Assembly: GCF_015277855.1 (NCBI RefSeq)
Contig: NZ_CP063812.1
Coordinates: 3,596,001 to 3,660,000 of the forward strand
DNA from: Microbacterium cremeum
GTDB lineage: Bacteria; Actinomycetota; Actinomycetes; Actinomycetales; Microbacteriaceae
Direction of reading: 5' to 3'
DNA: 64,000 bases
The notes below the pieces were generated by a model that searched no databases, was not told the DNA's origin, and saw only the letters and a list, made by a program, of their open reading frames with translations. Of the stretch, positions 37,100-45,128 are shown piece by piece (position 1 is the first letter of the stretch; the number at the start of each line of letters is the position of its first letter). Both the position numbers and the translations under genes were made by a program.

Positions 37100-38047
37100 A
37101 TGACCGCCCACACGTCGTTCGACGTCGCCCACCTCGCCCACGTCGAGCTGCTCACCCCCACACCGGACGAGAGCCGCTGGTTCTTCGAGGAGCTGCTGGC
37201 GATGCGCGTCGTCGCCGAGGACGGCGACTCGGTCTACCTGCGCACGTGGGACGAGTACCAGCTCTACACGATCAAGCTCACCGGGTCGGATGCCGCGGGC
37301 GTCGGCCGCACCTCGTTCCGCGCGTCTTCGCAGGAGGCCCTCGAGCGCCGCGTCGCCGCGATCGAGGCGACCGGTCTCGGCCGCGGGTGGGTGGACGGCG
37401 ACCTCGGCTGCGGGCCGACCTACGAGTTCACCGACCCGGACGGGCACGCGATGGCGATCTTCTACGAGGCCGAGCGGTACGTCGCCACCGACGACAAGCC
37501 GGCGCTGAAGAACCAGGCGTCACGGTTCCCGGGCCGCGGGGTCAACGCCCGGCGCCTCGACCACATCAACTACCTCGCGAAGGACGTCGAGGCAGGCGGC
37601 GAGTTCCTCGCGAGTGCGCTCGGCATGCGCGAGTCCGAGCGCATCCGCCTCGACAACGGCCGGTTCGCCGCGTGGTGGTTCCACTTCTCGCTGAAGTCGT
37701 ACGACGTCGTCTACTCCGACGACTGGACCAAGCACGGCAACCGACTGCATCACATCGCGTTCGCCCCCGACACCCGCGAAGACATCCTCAAGGCCGCCGA
37801 CATCTTCCTCGAGAACGGCATCCACATCGAGTCGGGGCCGCACAAGCACGCCATCAACCAGACGTTCTTCCTCTACGTGTGGGAGCCCGGCGGCAACCGC
37901 ATCGAGTTCGCGCAGGCCGGCGCCCGGCTGCTGCTGGACCCCGATCAGCCCGTGGTCGAGTGGTCCGAGGCCGAGCGCCGCAAGGGCCAGGCCTGGGGCA
38001 TGAAGACGATCGAGACCTTCCACACCCACGGCACCCCGCTCGTCTGA
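37100..38047 (+). CDS. Extradiol ring-cleavage dioxygenase, type I (VOC), catechol 2,3-dioxygenase-like
   Basis: A 315-residue two-module vicinal-oxygen-chelate dioxygenase. Likely iron ligands are His155 (RRLDHINYLAKDV), His217 or His218 (RLHHIAF) and Glu269 (GGNRIEF); second-sphere His195, the HKHAINQTFFLYV histidines and Tyr259 match catechol 2,3-dioxygenase. It is the last gene of the gal operon, 25 bp after galD with AGAGAGG in front. By context it should cleave gallate or a close trihydroxybenzoate to 4-oxalomesaconate. Known gallate and protocatechuate 4,5-dioxygenases are the unrelated type II fold, so this would be a different solution. A catechol or methoxyhydroquinone substrate cannot be excluded. 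Confidence 0.85.
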   Translation: MTAHTSFDVAHLAHVELLTPTPDESRWFFEELLAMRVVAEDGDSVYLRTWDEYQLYTIKLTGSDAAGVGRTSFRASSQEALERRVAAIEATGLGRGWVDGDLGCGPTYEFTDPDGHAMAIFYEAERYVATDDKPALKNQASRFPGRGVNARRLDHINYLAKDVEAGGEFLASALGMRESERIRLDNGRFAAWWFHFSLKSYDVVYSDDWTKHGNRLHHIAFAPDTREDILKAADIFLENGIHIESGPHKHAINQTFFLYVWEPGGNRIEFAQAGARLLLDPDQPVVEWSEAERRKGQAWGMKTIETFHTHGTPLV

Positions 38048-38062
38048 GCCCGTCCCTGATCC

Positions 38063-38131
38063 GCGAGAGTGCACCTGGTCGCCGAGGGAGAGGGAACCTC
38101 CCTACCTCTCGTCCACCAGCTGCACTCTCGC
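38063..38131. repeat. 69-bp palindromic element, copy 1
   Basis: GCGAGAGTGCACCTGGT at the left end pairs with ACCAGCTGCACTCTCGC at the right end. Copies of exactly 69 bp also occur at 59984-60052 and 63560-63628. Here it lies between convergent genes and can act as a terminator. Confidence 0.85.
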
Positions 38132-38144
38132 CGACACGGCGGCC

Positions 38145-38190
38145 CCGGTGGTTGAGCGAGGGAGCGCGGCGAGCGAGACGAAACGCCCCG
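38145..38190. repeat. Palindromic repeat of the GAGCGAGACGAAACGC family, copy 4
   Basis: A partial copy with the words GGTTGAGCGAG and GAGCGAGACGAAACGCCCC lies just downstream of the MetE-like gene (minus strand). Confidence 0.6.
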
Positions 38191-38192
38191 GG

Positions 38193-39305
38193 TCAGCGCC
38201 AGACGTCGGCCGCGATGTCGGTGACCTCGCGCACCTTGGCCCACTGCTGGTCCTCGGTGAGCAGGTTGCCCTCCTCGGTCGAGGCGAAGCCGCACTGAGG
38301 ACTGAGGGCGAGCTGCTCGAGCGGCGCGAACGCGGATGCCTCGTCGATGCGCTTCTTCACGGCATCCACGTCCTCCAGCTCACCGCTCTTGGACGTGATG
38401 AGCCCGAGCACGACTGTCTTGTCTCCCTCGGGGAGGAAGCGCAGCGGCTCGAAGCCGCCGGCCCGCTCGCTGTCGTACTCGAGGAAGTAGCCGTCATAGG
38501 CGGTGTTGCCCAGCAGCTGCTCGGCCACCGGCTCGTAGCCGCCCGACGAGATCCACGTGGAGCGGAAGTTGCCGCGGCACACGTGGGTGGTGACGACGAG
38601 GTCGTCGGGCTTGCCGTCGAGGATGCGGTTGAGGATGCCCGCGTACCGCTCCGCGATCCCGTCGGTGCGGATGCCGCGCTCGCGGGCCTTGTCGAGCTCG
38701 ACGTCCGAGCAGAGGTACGCCCACGCGGTGTCGTCGAACTGGAGGTAGCGGGCGCCGGCATCGTAGAACGCCGCCACCGCGTCACGGTAGGCCTGCACCA
38801 GGTCGTCGACGATGTCCTCGCGGCCGTCGTACTCCGGCGTGAGGATGTGTCCCGGCTCGAGGCGGAAGTCGAGGACCGTAGGCGCCGGGATGCTGAACTT
38901 GGGCACGGCGCCGGTGGTGCGCTCGAGCAGGCTCTTGAGCGAGCGGAAGTGATCGAGGAACGGGTGGCTGTCGCTGAAGCCGATCGGCCCGGTGATCTCG
39001 ATGCCGCGCGGCCGGGTCTGCACGCCCTGGAACTGGATGCCGTGGTCGAGCTCGACGATGTCGACGCCGTCGAGCAGCCCGAAGAAGTCGAAGTGCCACC
39101 ACGACCTGCGGAACTCGCCGTCGGTGGCGAGCTTCAGGCCGGCGTCGGCCTCACGGACCACGAGCTCGGCGATCGCGGTGTCTTCGGCGACGCGCAGCGC
39201 GTCGGCGTCGATCTGCCCGTCCGCGAAGCGGCGGCGCGCCTCGGCGAGGGCTGCGGGGCGGAGGAAGCTGCCGACGATGTCGGCGCGGAACGGCGGTGTT
39301 GACAC
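38193..39305 (-). CDS. Cobalamin-independent methionine synthase C-terminal-like protein (YxjG type)
   Basis: A 370-residue single-domain MetE-like (UROD/MetE superfamily) protein, about half of full MetE. The zinc site is present: His and Cys in VVTTHVCRGNF, Glu in YDGYFLEYDSE, and Cys in ALSPQCGFAST. N-terminal RADIVGSFLRPAALAEARRRF and IPAPTVLDF are typical of the YxjG/core-MetE group. The family moves a methyl group to a thiol, often homocysteine. Beside three methyl-THF-producing demethylases it may be a methyl sink, though its donor is unknown. It starts with GTG and converges on the dioxygenase gene. Confidence 0.85.
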   Translation of the reverse strand: MSTPPFRADIVGSFLRPAALAEARRRFADGQIDADALRVAEDTAIAELVVREADAGLKLATDGEFRRSWWHFDFFGLLDGVDIVELDHGIQFQGVQTRPRGIEITGPIGFSDSHPFLDHFRSLKSLLERTTGAVPKFSIPAPTVLDFRLEPGHILTPEYDGREDIVDDLVQAYRDAVAAFYDAGARYLQFDDTAWAYLCSDVELDKARERGIRTDGIAERYAGILNRILDGKPDDLVVTTHVCRGNFRSTWISSGGYEPVAEQLLGNTAYDGYFLEYDSERAGGFEPLRFLPEGDKTVVLGLITSKSGELEDVDAVKKRIDEASAFAPLEQLALSPQCGFASTEEGNLLTEDQQWAKVREVTDIAADVWR

Positions 39306-39456
39306 GCTTGCGAGGCTAGCCGATGCCTCCTGCCATAGGGAAACGGGCCGTCACAATGCGCGATGATGCCCGTCGCCTGCCGCCCCCTCACCGACCGCTG
39401 CCGTCGAGATGAACGTTGACGCCCTTCCGTCGGAGCCAGTAGCTTCGGGTGGGAAT

Positions 39457-39471
39457 ATCAATCTAGTTGAT
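39457..39471 (+). promoter_or_regulatory. Palindromic operator upstream of the secreted esterase gene
   Basis: ATCAA (39457-39461) and TTGAT (39467-39471) form a perfect inverted repeat with a 5-nt spacer. Its right half, TAGTTGAT, is the exact reverse complement of the ATCAACTA site at 20216. GAAGGAAGG just before the ATG is the ribosome site. Confidence 0.55.
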
Positions 39472-39503
39472 GTTTTCTTTCAACGACGAAGGAAGGACCC
39501 ACG

Positions 39504-41972
39504 ATGAACGCTCCTCTCGGCCGGACCGGCTCACGCCACGAGCCCGCGCATCCTCCCGGGCACCGGCGCTGGGCCGTCGGGGCGGCTGCCGTCGCTGCGC
39601 TGGCTGCCGGCGCGATCGCCACCACGTCTCTCGCGCACGGCGCGACGGGCGCGACGGGCGCGAGCGCCAGCACGACGGCGTCTCAGAGCACGGGCGCAGC
39701 GGGCGTCGCGGGACTGCCCGACGGCATGCCCGCTGCGGCGCTGGCTCCCGAACCCGAGCTGCCCGCGCCCGCCGCCTGGGACTTCTCCGAGGCGTTCCCC
39801 CGCACCTCCGGGACGAGCCGCCTGGACGCCGGGGCGCTGCTGTGGAGCGACTGGCTGTACGACGACACCGGCGCAGGCGCCTTCACGTACGCCGATGCGG
39901 CCGCGGCGTCGAACGGCGCCGACATCTTCCGCGCCGGGATCGCCACGGATGCCGCGAATTCGTACTGGCGCATCGACTGGAACACCCTCATCGACCCTGC
40001 CGTGCCGATCGCGGCGTGGACCTTCGACACCGATGCGGATGCCGCGACCGGCGTCGCGGAGTGGCCCGCGCAGGCCGGAGCGACCTCACCCGGCATCGAC
40101 TCGGCGCTGATCGTGTCGTCCCGCGGCGCGTGGCTGGTGGACGCCGTGACGGGCGACACCGTCGCGGTCGCGTCCGTCGGGGGCGCGCTCAGCGTCGACG
40201 TCGTCGCGCGCTCATTCGTCGTGACCGTCCCGCACGATGCCCTCGCGGTGGACGGGACGTGGACCGTGCGGCTCGCCGGCGGCATCGCCGACGCCGAGGG
40301 CACCGGCTTCGCGGCGGCGCCCGAAGCGCCGGACGGGACTCGGATCTACAACGCCGCGTTCCGCGACCTGGCGGACGAGCCGCACCTCGTCGGCGGCTTC
40401 CGCGACGCCTCGACGCAGTGGAGCAACGGCCGCCAGTCCGAGCAGCTGCGCGACGGCGTCATGAACGACTTCTCGGTGGACGTCGACTGGGCGGCATTGG
40501 CCTCGGGCACGAGCACTCCCGAGACGATCCCGGCCGGCTACTCGACGCGGTGGTACGTCTCCAGCGTCGAGATCGCACAGGGCCGAGACCCGGGCGCGCG
40601 AAGGAGCCCCGGCCCTCAGGTCCTCCCCGCCACCTTCTGGGGGCGCGTGCAGCCCTACACGATCTACGTGCCGGAGTCGTACCAGCCGGGATCGCCCACG
40701 CCGCTGACGATCCTGCTGCACGGCGGCGACGCCAACCACAACGGGTTCGCGGGGGACCACAAGGATGCCGTGTACGTCCCCGTGTGCGAGCAGCGCGAGT
40801 CGATCTGCCTCAGCCCGATGGGTCGAGGGCTGTCGACGTGGTACATCAATCACGGCGAACTCGACGTGTGGGAGGCCTGGGCACGTACCGCCGACGCATT
40901 CTCGCTCGACCCGGACCGCACCGTCATCGGCGGGTTCTCGATGGGCGGAGTCGGAGCGACGCGGTTCCTGACCACCCATCCGGAGCTCTTCGCCGGCGGT
41001 GCCATCGTCTCGGGCGCCGGCTACTACAACTCCGCCGGCCAGCGCGACCGCGAGGGCGCCGAGCTGCGCCTGGAGAATCTGGGTCACCTGCGCACCTTCC
41101 TGGACTCGGGCAGCCGCGACATCGCCCTGACCAACACCCAGCGATGGGACCGAGCGGCCGAGGCCGCCGGCATCCCGTACCGCGCCAACTACTACGACGG
41201 CGCCGACCACGGGATGCTGGGCACGAGGATCGGCTGGAGCGAGGTGGCCGAATACCTCGACCCGTCCCGGACCCGCGAGCCGAACCCCGGACGCATCGTG
41301 TTCCGCTGGGAGCCCGGCGACGAGCGAGCCGACCTGGGGATGCCGGTGGATCGCGCGTACTGGCTCGAAGGGCTGGAGGCTCGTGACGCGGCCGCCCGCT
41401 GGAGCCGCGTCGAGGCGCGCTCCCTCGTGCTCGACACCGGGATCGTGCAGGCGCAGCTCACCGACACGACCACGGTCATCGACGGACGCACGGTGCAGGT
41501 GCGCAACCAGCGGCTCGTCACGGTCGGCGCGGTGGAACCGGGCAACCGGATCGAGGTGGACGCCGCCAACGTCGCCGCGCTGACCATCGACCTGGACCGT
41601 GCCGGACTGGATCGATCCGCACCCGCCGCCGTCGCGGTGACGACCGACGGACCGACCGACGTCACGCTGCGGCGCGGCGCGCTCAGCAGCACCGTGACCC
41701 TCGCGGCGGGCGAGCATCTGCTCTCCGGCCCCGACGCGCCCACGGCCGTGCGCGCGGTCGTCTCGAACGCCGGGACGCGCGTGCACTGGAAGCCGGCGTC
41801 GTCCGCGCTCCCGATCACCGGCTACACGGTGCGCGACGGGCAGGGCGCGGTCGTCTGCGAGACGCGCGCGGTGACGTGCCGCGTGGCAGGGCACGAAGAG
41901 GGCGAGACGTTCGACGTGACGGCGACCAACATCGTCGGCACGTCCGAGAGCACGCCTTCCGGCAGTCGCTGA
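39504..41972 (+). CDS. Secreted multidomain esterase (feruloyl esterase/PHB depolymerase-like)
   Basis: An 822-residue exported protein. A long basic N-region leads to the signal helix RWAVGAAAVAALAAGAIATTSLAHG. An N-terminal beta domain (about 80-330, with IAAWTFDTDADAATG and IDSALIVSSRGAWLVD) resembles carbohydrate- or surface-binding domains. A central alpha/beta-hydrolase (about 385-590) has LTILLHGGDANHNGF for the oxyanion hole, nucleophile GGFSMGG (Ser near 479), and candidate His in YYDGADHGML. The tail contains a fibronectin-III-like module (TAVRAVVSNAGTRVHWKPASSALPITGYTVRD). Shared operator motif with the DUF6351 hydrolase and an importer suggests extracellular release of esterified aromatics, but the substrate is unknown. 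Confidence 0.8.
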   Translation: MNAPLGRTGSRHEPAHPPGHRRWAVGAAAVAALAAGAIATTSLAHGATGATGASASTTASQSTGAAGVAGLPDGMPAAALAPEPELPAPAAWDFSEAFPRTSGTSRLDAGALLWSDWLYDDTGAGAFTYADAAAASNGADIFRAGIATDAANSYWRIDWNTLIDPAVPIAAWTFDTDADAATGVAEWPAQAGATSPGIDSALIVSSRGAWLVDAVTGDTVAVASVGGALSVDVVARSFVVTVPHDALAVDGTWTVRLAGGIADAEGTGFAAAPEAPDGTRIYNAAFRDLADEPHLVGGFRDASTQWSNGRQSEQLRDGVMNDFSVDVDWAALASGTSTPETIPAGYSTRWYVSSVEIAQGRDPGARRSPGPQVLPATFWGRVQPYTIYVPESYQPGSPTPLTILLHGGDANHNGFAGDHKDAVYVPVCEQRESICLSPMGRGLSTWYINHGELDVWEAWARTADAFSLDPDRTVIGGFSMGGVGATRFLTTHPELFAGGAIVSGAGYYNSAGQRDREGAELRLENLGHLRTFLDSGSRDIALTNTQRWDRAAEAAGIPYRANYYDGADHGMLGTRIGWSEVAEYLDPSRTREPNPGRIVFRWEPGDERADLGMPVDRAYWLEGLEARDAAARWSRVEARSLVLDTGIVQAQLTDTTTVIDGRTVQVRNQRLVTVGAVEPGNRIEVDAANVAALTIDLDRAGLDRSAPAAVAVTTDGPTDVTLRRGALSSTVTLAAGEHLLSGPDAPTAVRAVVSNAGTRVHWKPASSALPITGYTVRDGQGAVVCETRAVTCRVAGHEEGETFDVTATNIVGTSESTPSGSR

Positions 41973-41978
41973 CGGCCC

Positions 41979-42013
41979 GGTGGCTGCGGTCCGCGGGGGC
42001 GGCCGCAGCCACC
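41979..42013. terminator. Bidirectional hairpin terminator
   Basis: A perfect 11-bp inverted repeat, GGTGGCTGCGG (41979-41989) and CCGCAGCCACC (42003-42013), with a 13-nt loop separates two convergent genes. Confidence 0.75.
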
Positions 42014-42041
42014 GTTCCCGCCTCGCCGGCCGTCGACGGGC

Positions 42042-42959
42042 TCAGAACACGTACTCCATGAGGTCGGTGCCGAGGATGCGGAACGCCTCGTGCGCGCGCA
42101 TGCGGTGGTAGATGGAGAGGTCGTCGAAGCACACGATGAGGGCGTACGAGACGCCGGCGCGCGGACCGGCCAGCACGCCCGCCTCGACACGGATGCCGGC
42201 ATCCCGGCCGGTCTTGTTGACGAAGAGCAGACCGTGCTCGTCGTTCTCGTGCGAGAACGGGTCGAGGCCGGTCGCCGAGGCGACGAGCGAGAGGTCGTGA
42301 TTGAGGCTCAGCCACTCGGCGACCTGAGCGCTGACGCCCGGAGAGACGACCTGCGAGTTGACCAGAGCCGCGAACACCTGCGCGAGCTCGCGCGAGGAGC
42401 CCAGGGCGAAGTGCGGGGCGTCGTCGGGGCCGCGCTCGTCGCGGAACCTGTCGAGCAGGGCCGACCGCGCCAGGCCGAGCTGCTCGATGCGCGCCCGCAC
42501 CGCCGGCAGGCCCACCCTCGACAGCAGCGCGTTCGCCGCGAGGGCGTCGCCGGTCGACGCGGTCAGCACGGCGAGGTCCGACAGCGGGAGCGCCGGCGCC
42601 TTCAGGTGCTGCCACACGCCGGCCACCGCGACCGCGTCGACATGGGAGCGGTCGATGATCTCGAGCGGATCGAGCCGCCCCGACTCGAACCCGGCGGCCA
42701 CCTCGATCAGCAGCGGCACGACGCCGAGCCCCGCGACCGGGAGCGTGACGAAGTCGTCGCCCGAGAGCACCGATGTGCCCCGATCGAGATCGGTGATGCG
42801 CACCGAGATCTTCGCGCCGGATGCGGCGAGCTCGTCGAGCGCCTTCAGCGTCGACGTGAACGATCGGCGGCCGACCGCCGCCCTCCTCGGCAGTCGTCTG
42901 CTGGTGCTCCGTCGCGCCCCCCGCTGCGACTCGGCATCCCTTCTGGGCTCGGTGCCCAC
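42042..42959 (-). CDS. Class A beta-lactamase-like protein lacking the SxxK motif
   Basis: A 305-residue protein of the class A beta-lactamase/serine hydrolase fold. A KTG triad (LLFVNKTGRDAGIRVEAGVL) and the surrounding helical layout (IDRSHVDAVAVAGVWQHLKAPALPLSDLAVLTASTGDALAANALL) fit the family, but where the nucleophile SxxK should stand (about residues 71-78) the sequence is VTLPVAGL, and the SDN loop reads TGD. It therefore should not be a penicillin-hydrolysing enzyme. The GTG start at 42959 is chosen because GGAAGGA lies 5 nt upstream. The N-terminus is Arg-rich with no signal peptide. A binding or structural role is more likely. Confidence 0.75.
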   Translation of the reverse strand: MGTEPRRDAESQRGARRSTSRRLPRRAAVGRRSFTSTLKALDELAASGAKISVRITDLDRGTSVLSGDDFVTLPVAGLGVVPLLIEVAAGFESGRLDPLEIIDRSHVDAVAVAGVWQHLKAPALPLSDLAVLTASTGDALAANALLSRVGLPAVRARIEQLGLARSALLDRFRDERGPDDAPHFALGSSRELAQVFAALVNSQVVSPGVSAQVAEWLSLNHDLSLVASATGLDPFSHENDEHGLLFVNKTGRDAGIRVEAGVLAGPRAGVSYALIVCFDDLSIYHRMRAHEAFRILGTDLMEYVF

Positions 42960-43047
42960 GGGTGTCCTTCCGGTTCTTTGATTCCCAGTGTTCTTCGGAT
43001 TCGGGGTGGTGTCGGTCGCACGCGTGCGGGCCGGGAGGCCCGCACGA

Positions 43048-45036
43048 TCACCAGATCGTGACGCGCTTCTCCTCGTCGAGCCAGAGGGCGTCGGACTCGG
43101 TGACACCGAAGGCATCATAGAACGCGTCGATGTTGCGCACGATCTGGTTGCACCGGAACTCGTTGGGCGCGTGCGGATCGATCGTCAGCAGGCGGATGGT
43201 CTCGGCATCCCGCCCCTTCTGCTGCCAGATCTGCGCCCAGCTGAGGAACAGTCGCTGGATGCCGGTGAACCCGTCCAGGTCGGTGTCGCCGCCCTGCTCC
43301 CCGGCGCTGTCGGCGGAGTCGGCGATGTGGAGCCGGTACGCCTTGATCGCGATGCCGAGACCGCCGAGGTCGCCGATGTTCTCGCCGATCGTGAGGGCGC
43401 CGTTCACGTGGTGCTCGTCGGCGAGACCCTGCGGCACGAGCTGCTCGAACTGGTCGATCAGAACCTTGGTGCGCTCCTCGAACGCCGCGCGGTCGGCGTC
43501 GGTCCACCAGTCGCGCAGCGAGCCGTCGCCGTCGAACCGGCTGCCCTGGTCGTCGAAGCCGTGGCCGATCTCGTGCCCGATCACCGCGCCGATCCCGCCG
43601 TAGTTCGCGGCGGCGTCGCGGTCGACCTCGAAGAACGGGTACTGCAGGATCGCCGCGGGGAACACGATCTCGTTCATGAGCGGGTTGTAGTACGCGTTGA
43701 CGGTCTGCGGCGTCATGTACCACTCGTCCCGGTCGATCGGCTGCCCGACCTTCGCGAGCTGGCGGTCGTGCTCCCACACGTGGGCACGGCGGACGTTGCC
43801 GATGAGGTCGGTCGCATCGATCTCGAGGGTCGAGTAGTCCTTCCACTTCACCGGGTACCCGATCTTGGGCGTGAACGCGTCGAGCTTCGCGAGAGCGCGC
43901 TCGCGCGTCTCGGGGCTCATCCACTCGAGGTCGGAGATCGACTGGCGGTACGCCTCGATGAGGTTCGCGACCAGCTCGTCCATCGCCTCCTTGGCCGCCG
44001 GCGGGAAGTGGCGCTCGACGTAGACGCGTCCGATCGCCTCGCCCATCGCGGCCTCGGCGAGGCTCACGCCGCGCTTCCAGCGCTCGCGGTTGACCGGGAC
44101 GCCGGTGAGCTGCGTGCCATAGAACCCGAAGTTCTCGGCGACGAACTCCTCCGAGAGGAACGGCGCGGCCGAGTGCACGATCGCGAAGCGCAGCCACGCC
44201 TTCCAGTCGTCGAGGCGGTCCTCGACCAGGAGCAGCCCGAGGCCCTCGAGGAAGCTCGGCTGGTAGACGTTGATCTCGGCGAAGGCGGCGGTGTGCTCGG
44301 GCGCGATTCCCTCGAGCCACGGCGTCAGGTCGACGCCGGCGAGGGCCTGCACCTCGTCCCACGTCTTCAGGTTGTACGTCTTCACCGCGTCGCGGCTGGC
44401 GACGTTGTCCCAGTGATGGGTGGCCAGTTCGGTCTCGAGCGCGACGATGCGGTCGGCGGCGGACTCGGCATCCGTCACGCCCGCCAGCTCCAGCACGCGG
44501 TGCACGTGGGTGCGGAACGCGATGCGGGTCTCCTGGAAGTTGTCGAGGCGGTAGTAGCTCTCGTCGGGGAGTGACAGGCCGCCCTGGATGAAGAACGGCA
44601 CGTAGCGCTGGGGGTTGCCCGGGTCGGGCTCGATGTAGAGGTGGATGAGCGCCGCGACCCCGTCACGCTCGAACTCGCCCACGGTGCGCAGGAACGCGGG
44701 GATGCCGTCGATCGCGTCGACCTGCGCCAGCACATCGCGCAGCGGCGCGGCGCCCAGGGCCTCGATGCGCTCGGTGTCCATGAAGCTCGTGTAGAGGTCG
44801 CCGATCTTGCGCGTCTCGGTGCCGGGCTCGGCGCCCTGCGACTCCTCGACGATCGCGTGGACGTCCTTCTCGGCCTGCTCGGCGATGAGGTGGAACGATC
44901 CCCACCGCGCCTTGTCTTCCGGGATCTCGGTGCGATCGAGCCAGGCGCCGTTGACGTGACGGAACAGGTCGTCCTGCGGGCGGATCTCGGCGCTGAGCTC
45001 CTCGAGCGCGAGACCGGAGCGGAGGGCATCGGTCAT
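43048..45036 (-). CDS. pepO: M13 family zinc metallopeptidase (PepO-like)
   Basis: A 662-residue neprilysin-family endopeptidase. The zinc site VIGHEIGHGFDD (HExxH, about 497-508) and the third-ligand motif ENIGDLGG (about 555-562) are intact, as are NAYYNPLMNEIVFPAAILQYPFF and the C-terminal substrate-binding region HAPNEFRCNQIVRN. There is no signal peptide or anchor, so it acts in the cytoplasm on small peptides, unlike animal relatives. Start ATG at 45034-45036. Actinobacteria commonly carry one such gene. Confidence 0.95.
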   Translation of the reverse strand: MTDALRSGLALEELSAEIRPQDDLFRHVNGAWLDRTEIPEDKARWGSFHLIAEQAEKDVHAIVEESQGAEPGTETRKIGDLYTSFMDTERIEALGAAPLRDVLAQVDAIDGIPAFLRTVGEFERDGVAALIHLYIEPDPGNPQRYVPFFIQGGLSLPDESYYRLDNFQETRIAFRTHVHRVLELAGVTDAESAADRIVALETELATHHWDNVASRDAVKTYNLKTWDEVQALAGVDLTPWLEGIAPEHTAAFAEINVYQPSFLEGLGLLLVEDRLDDWKAWLRFAIVHSAAPFLSEEFVAENFGFYGTQLTGVPVNRERWKRGVSLAEAAMGEAIGRVYVERHFPPAAKEAMDELVANLIEAYRQSISDLEWMSPETRERALAKLDAFTPKIGYPVKWKDYSTLEIDATDLIGNVRRAHVWEHDRQLAKVGQPIDRDEWYMTPQTVNAYYNPLMNEIVFPAAILQYPFFEVDRDAAANYGGIGAVIGHEIGHGFDDQGSRFDGDGSLRDWWTDADRAAFEERTKVLIDQFEQLVPQGLADEHHVNGALTIGENIGDLGGLGIAIKAYRLHIADSADSAGEQGGDTDLDGFTGIQRLFLSWAQIWQQKGRDAETIRLLTIDPHAPNEFRCNQIVRNIDAFYDAFGVTESDALWLDEEKRVTIW

Positions 45037-45128
45037 GCGTTCCAGGTTAGCCGCCCGGCGGGATGGGTTCGGCCGCGAGCCGGGGCGGTGGGGCCGCCGC
45101 TGTCGTCCTGCCCTCGTAGGCTCTCAGG

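Noticed and set aside
42042..42959. Functional beta-lactamase resistance gene
   Set aside because: The SxxK nucleophile motif and a signal peptide are both missing, so penicillin hydrolysis is unlikely.
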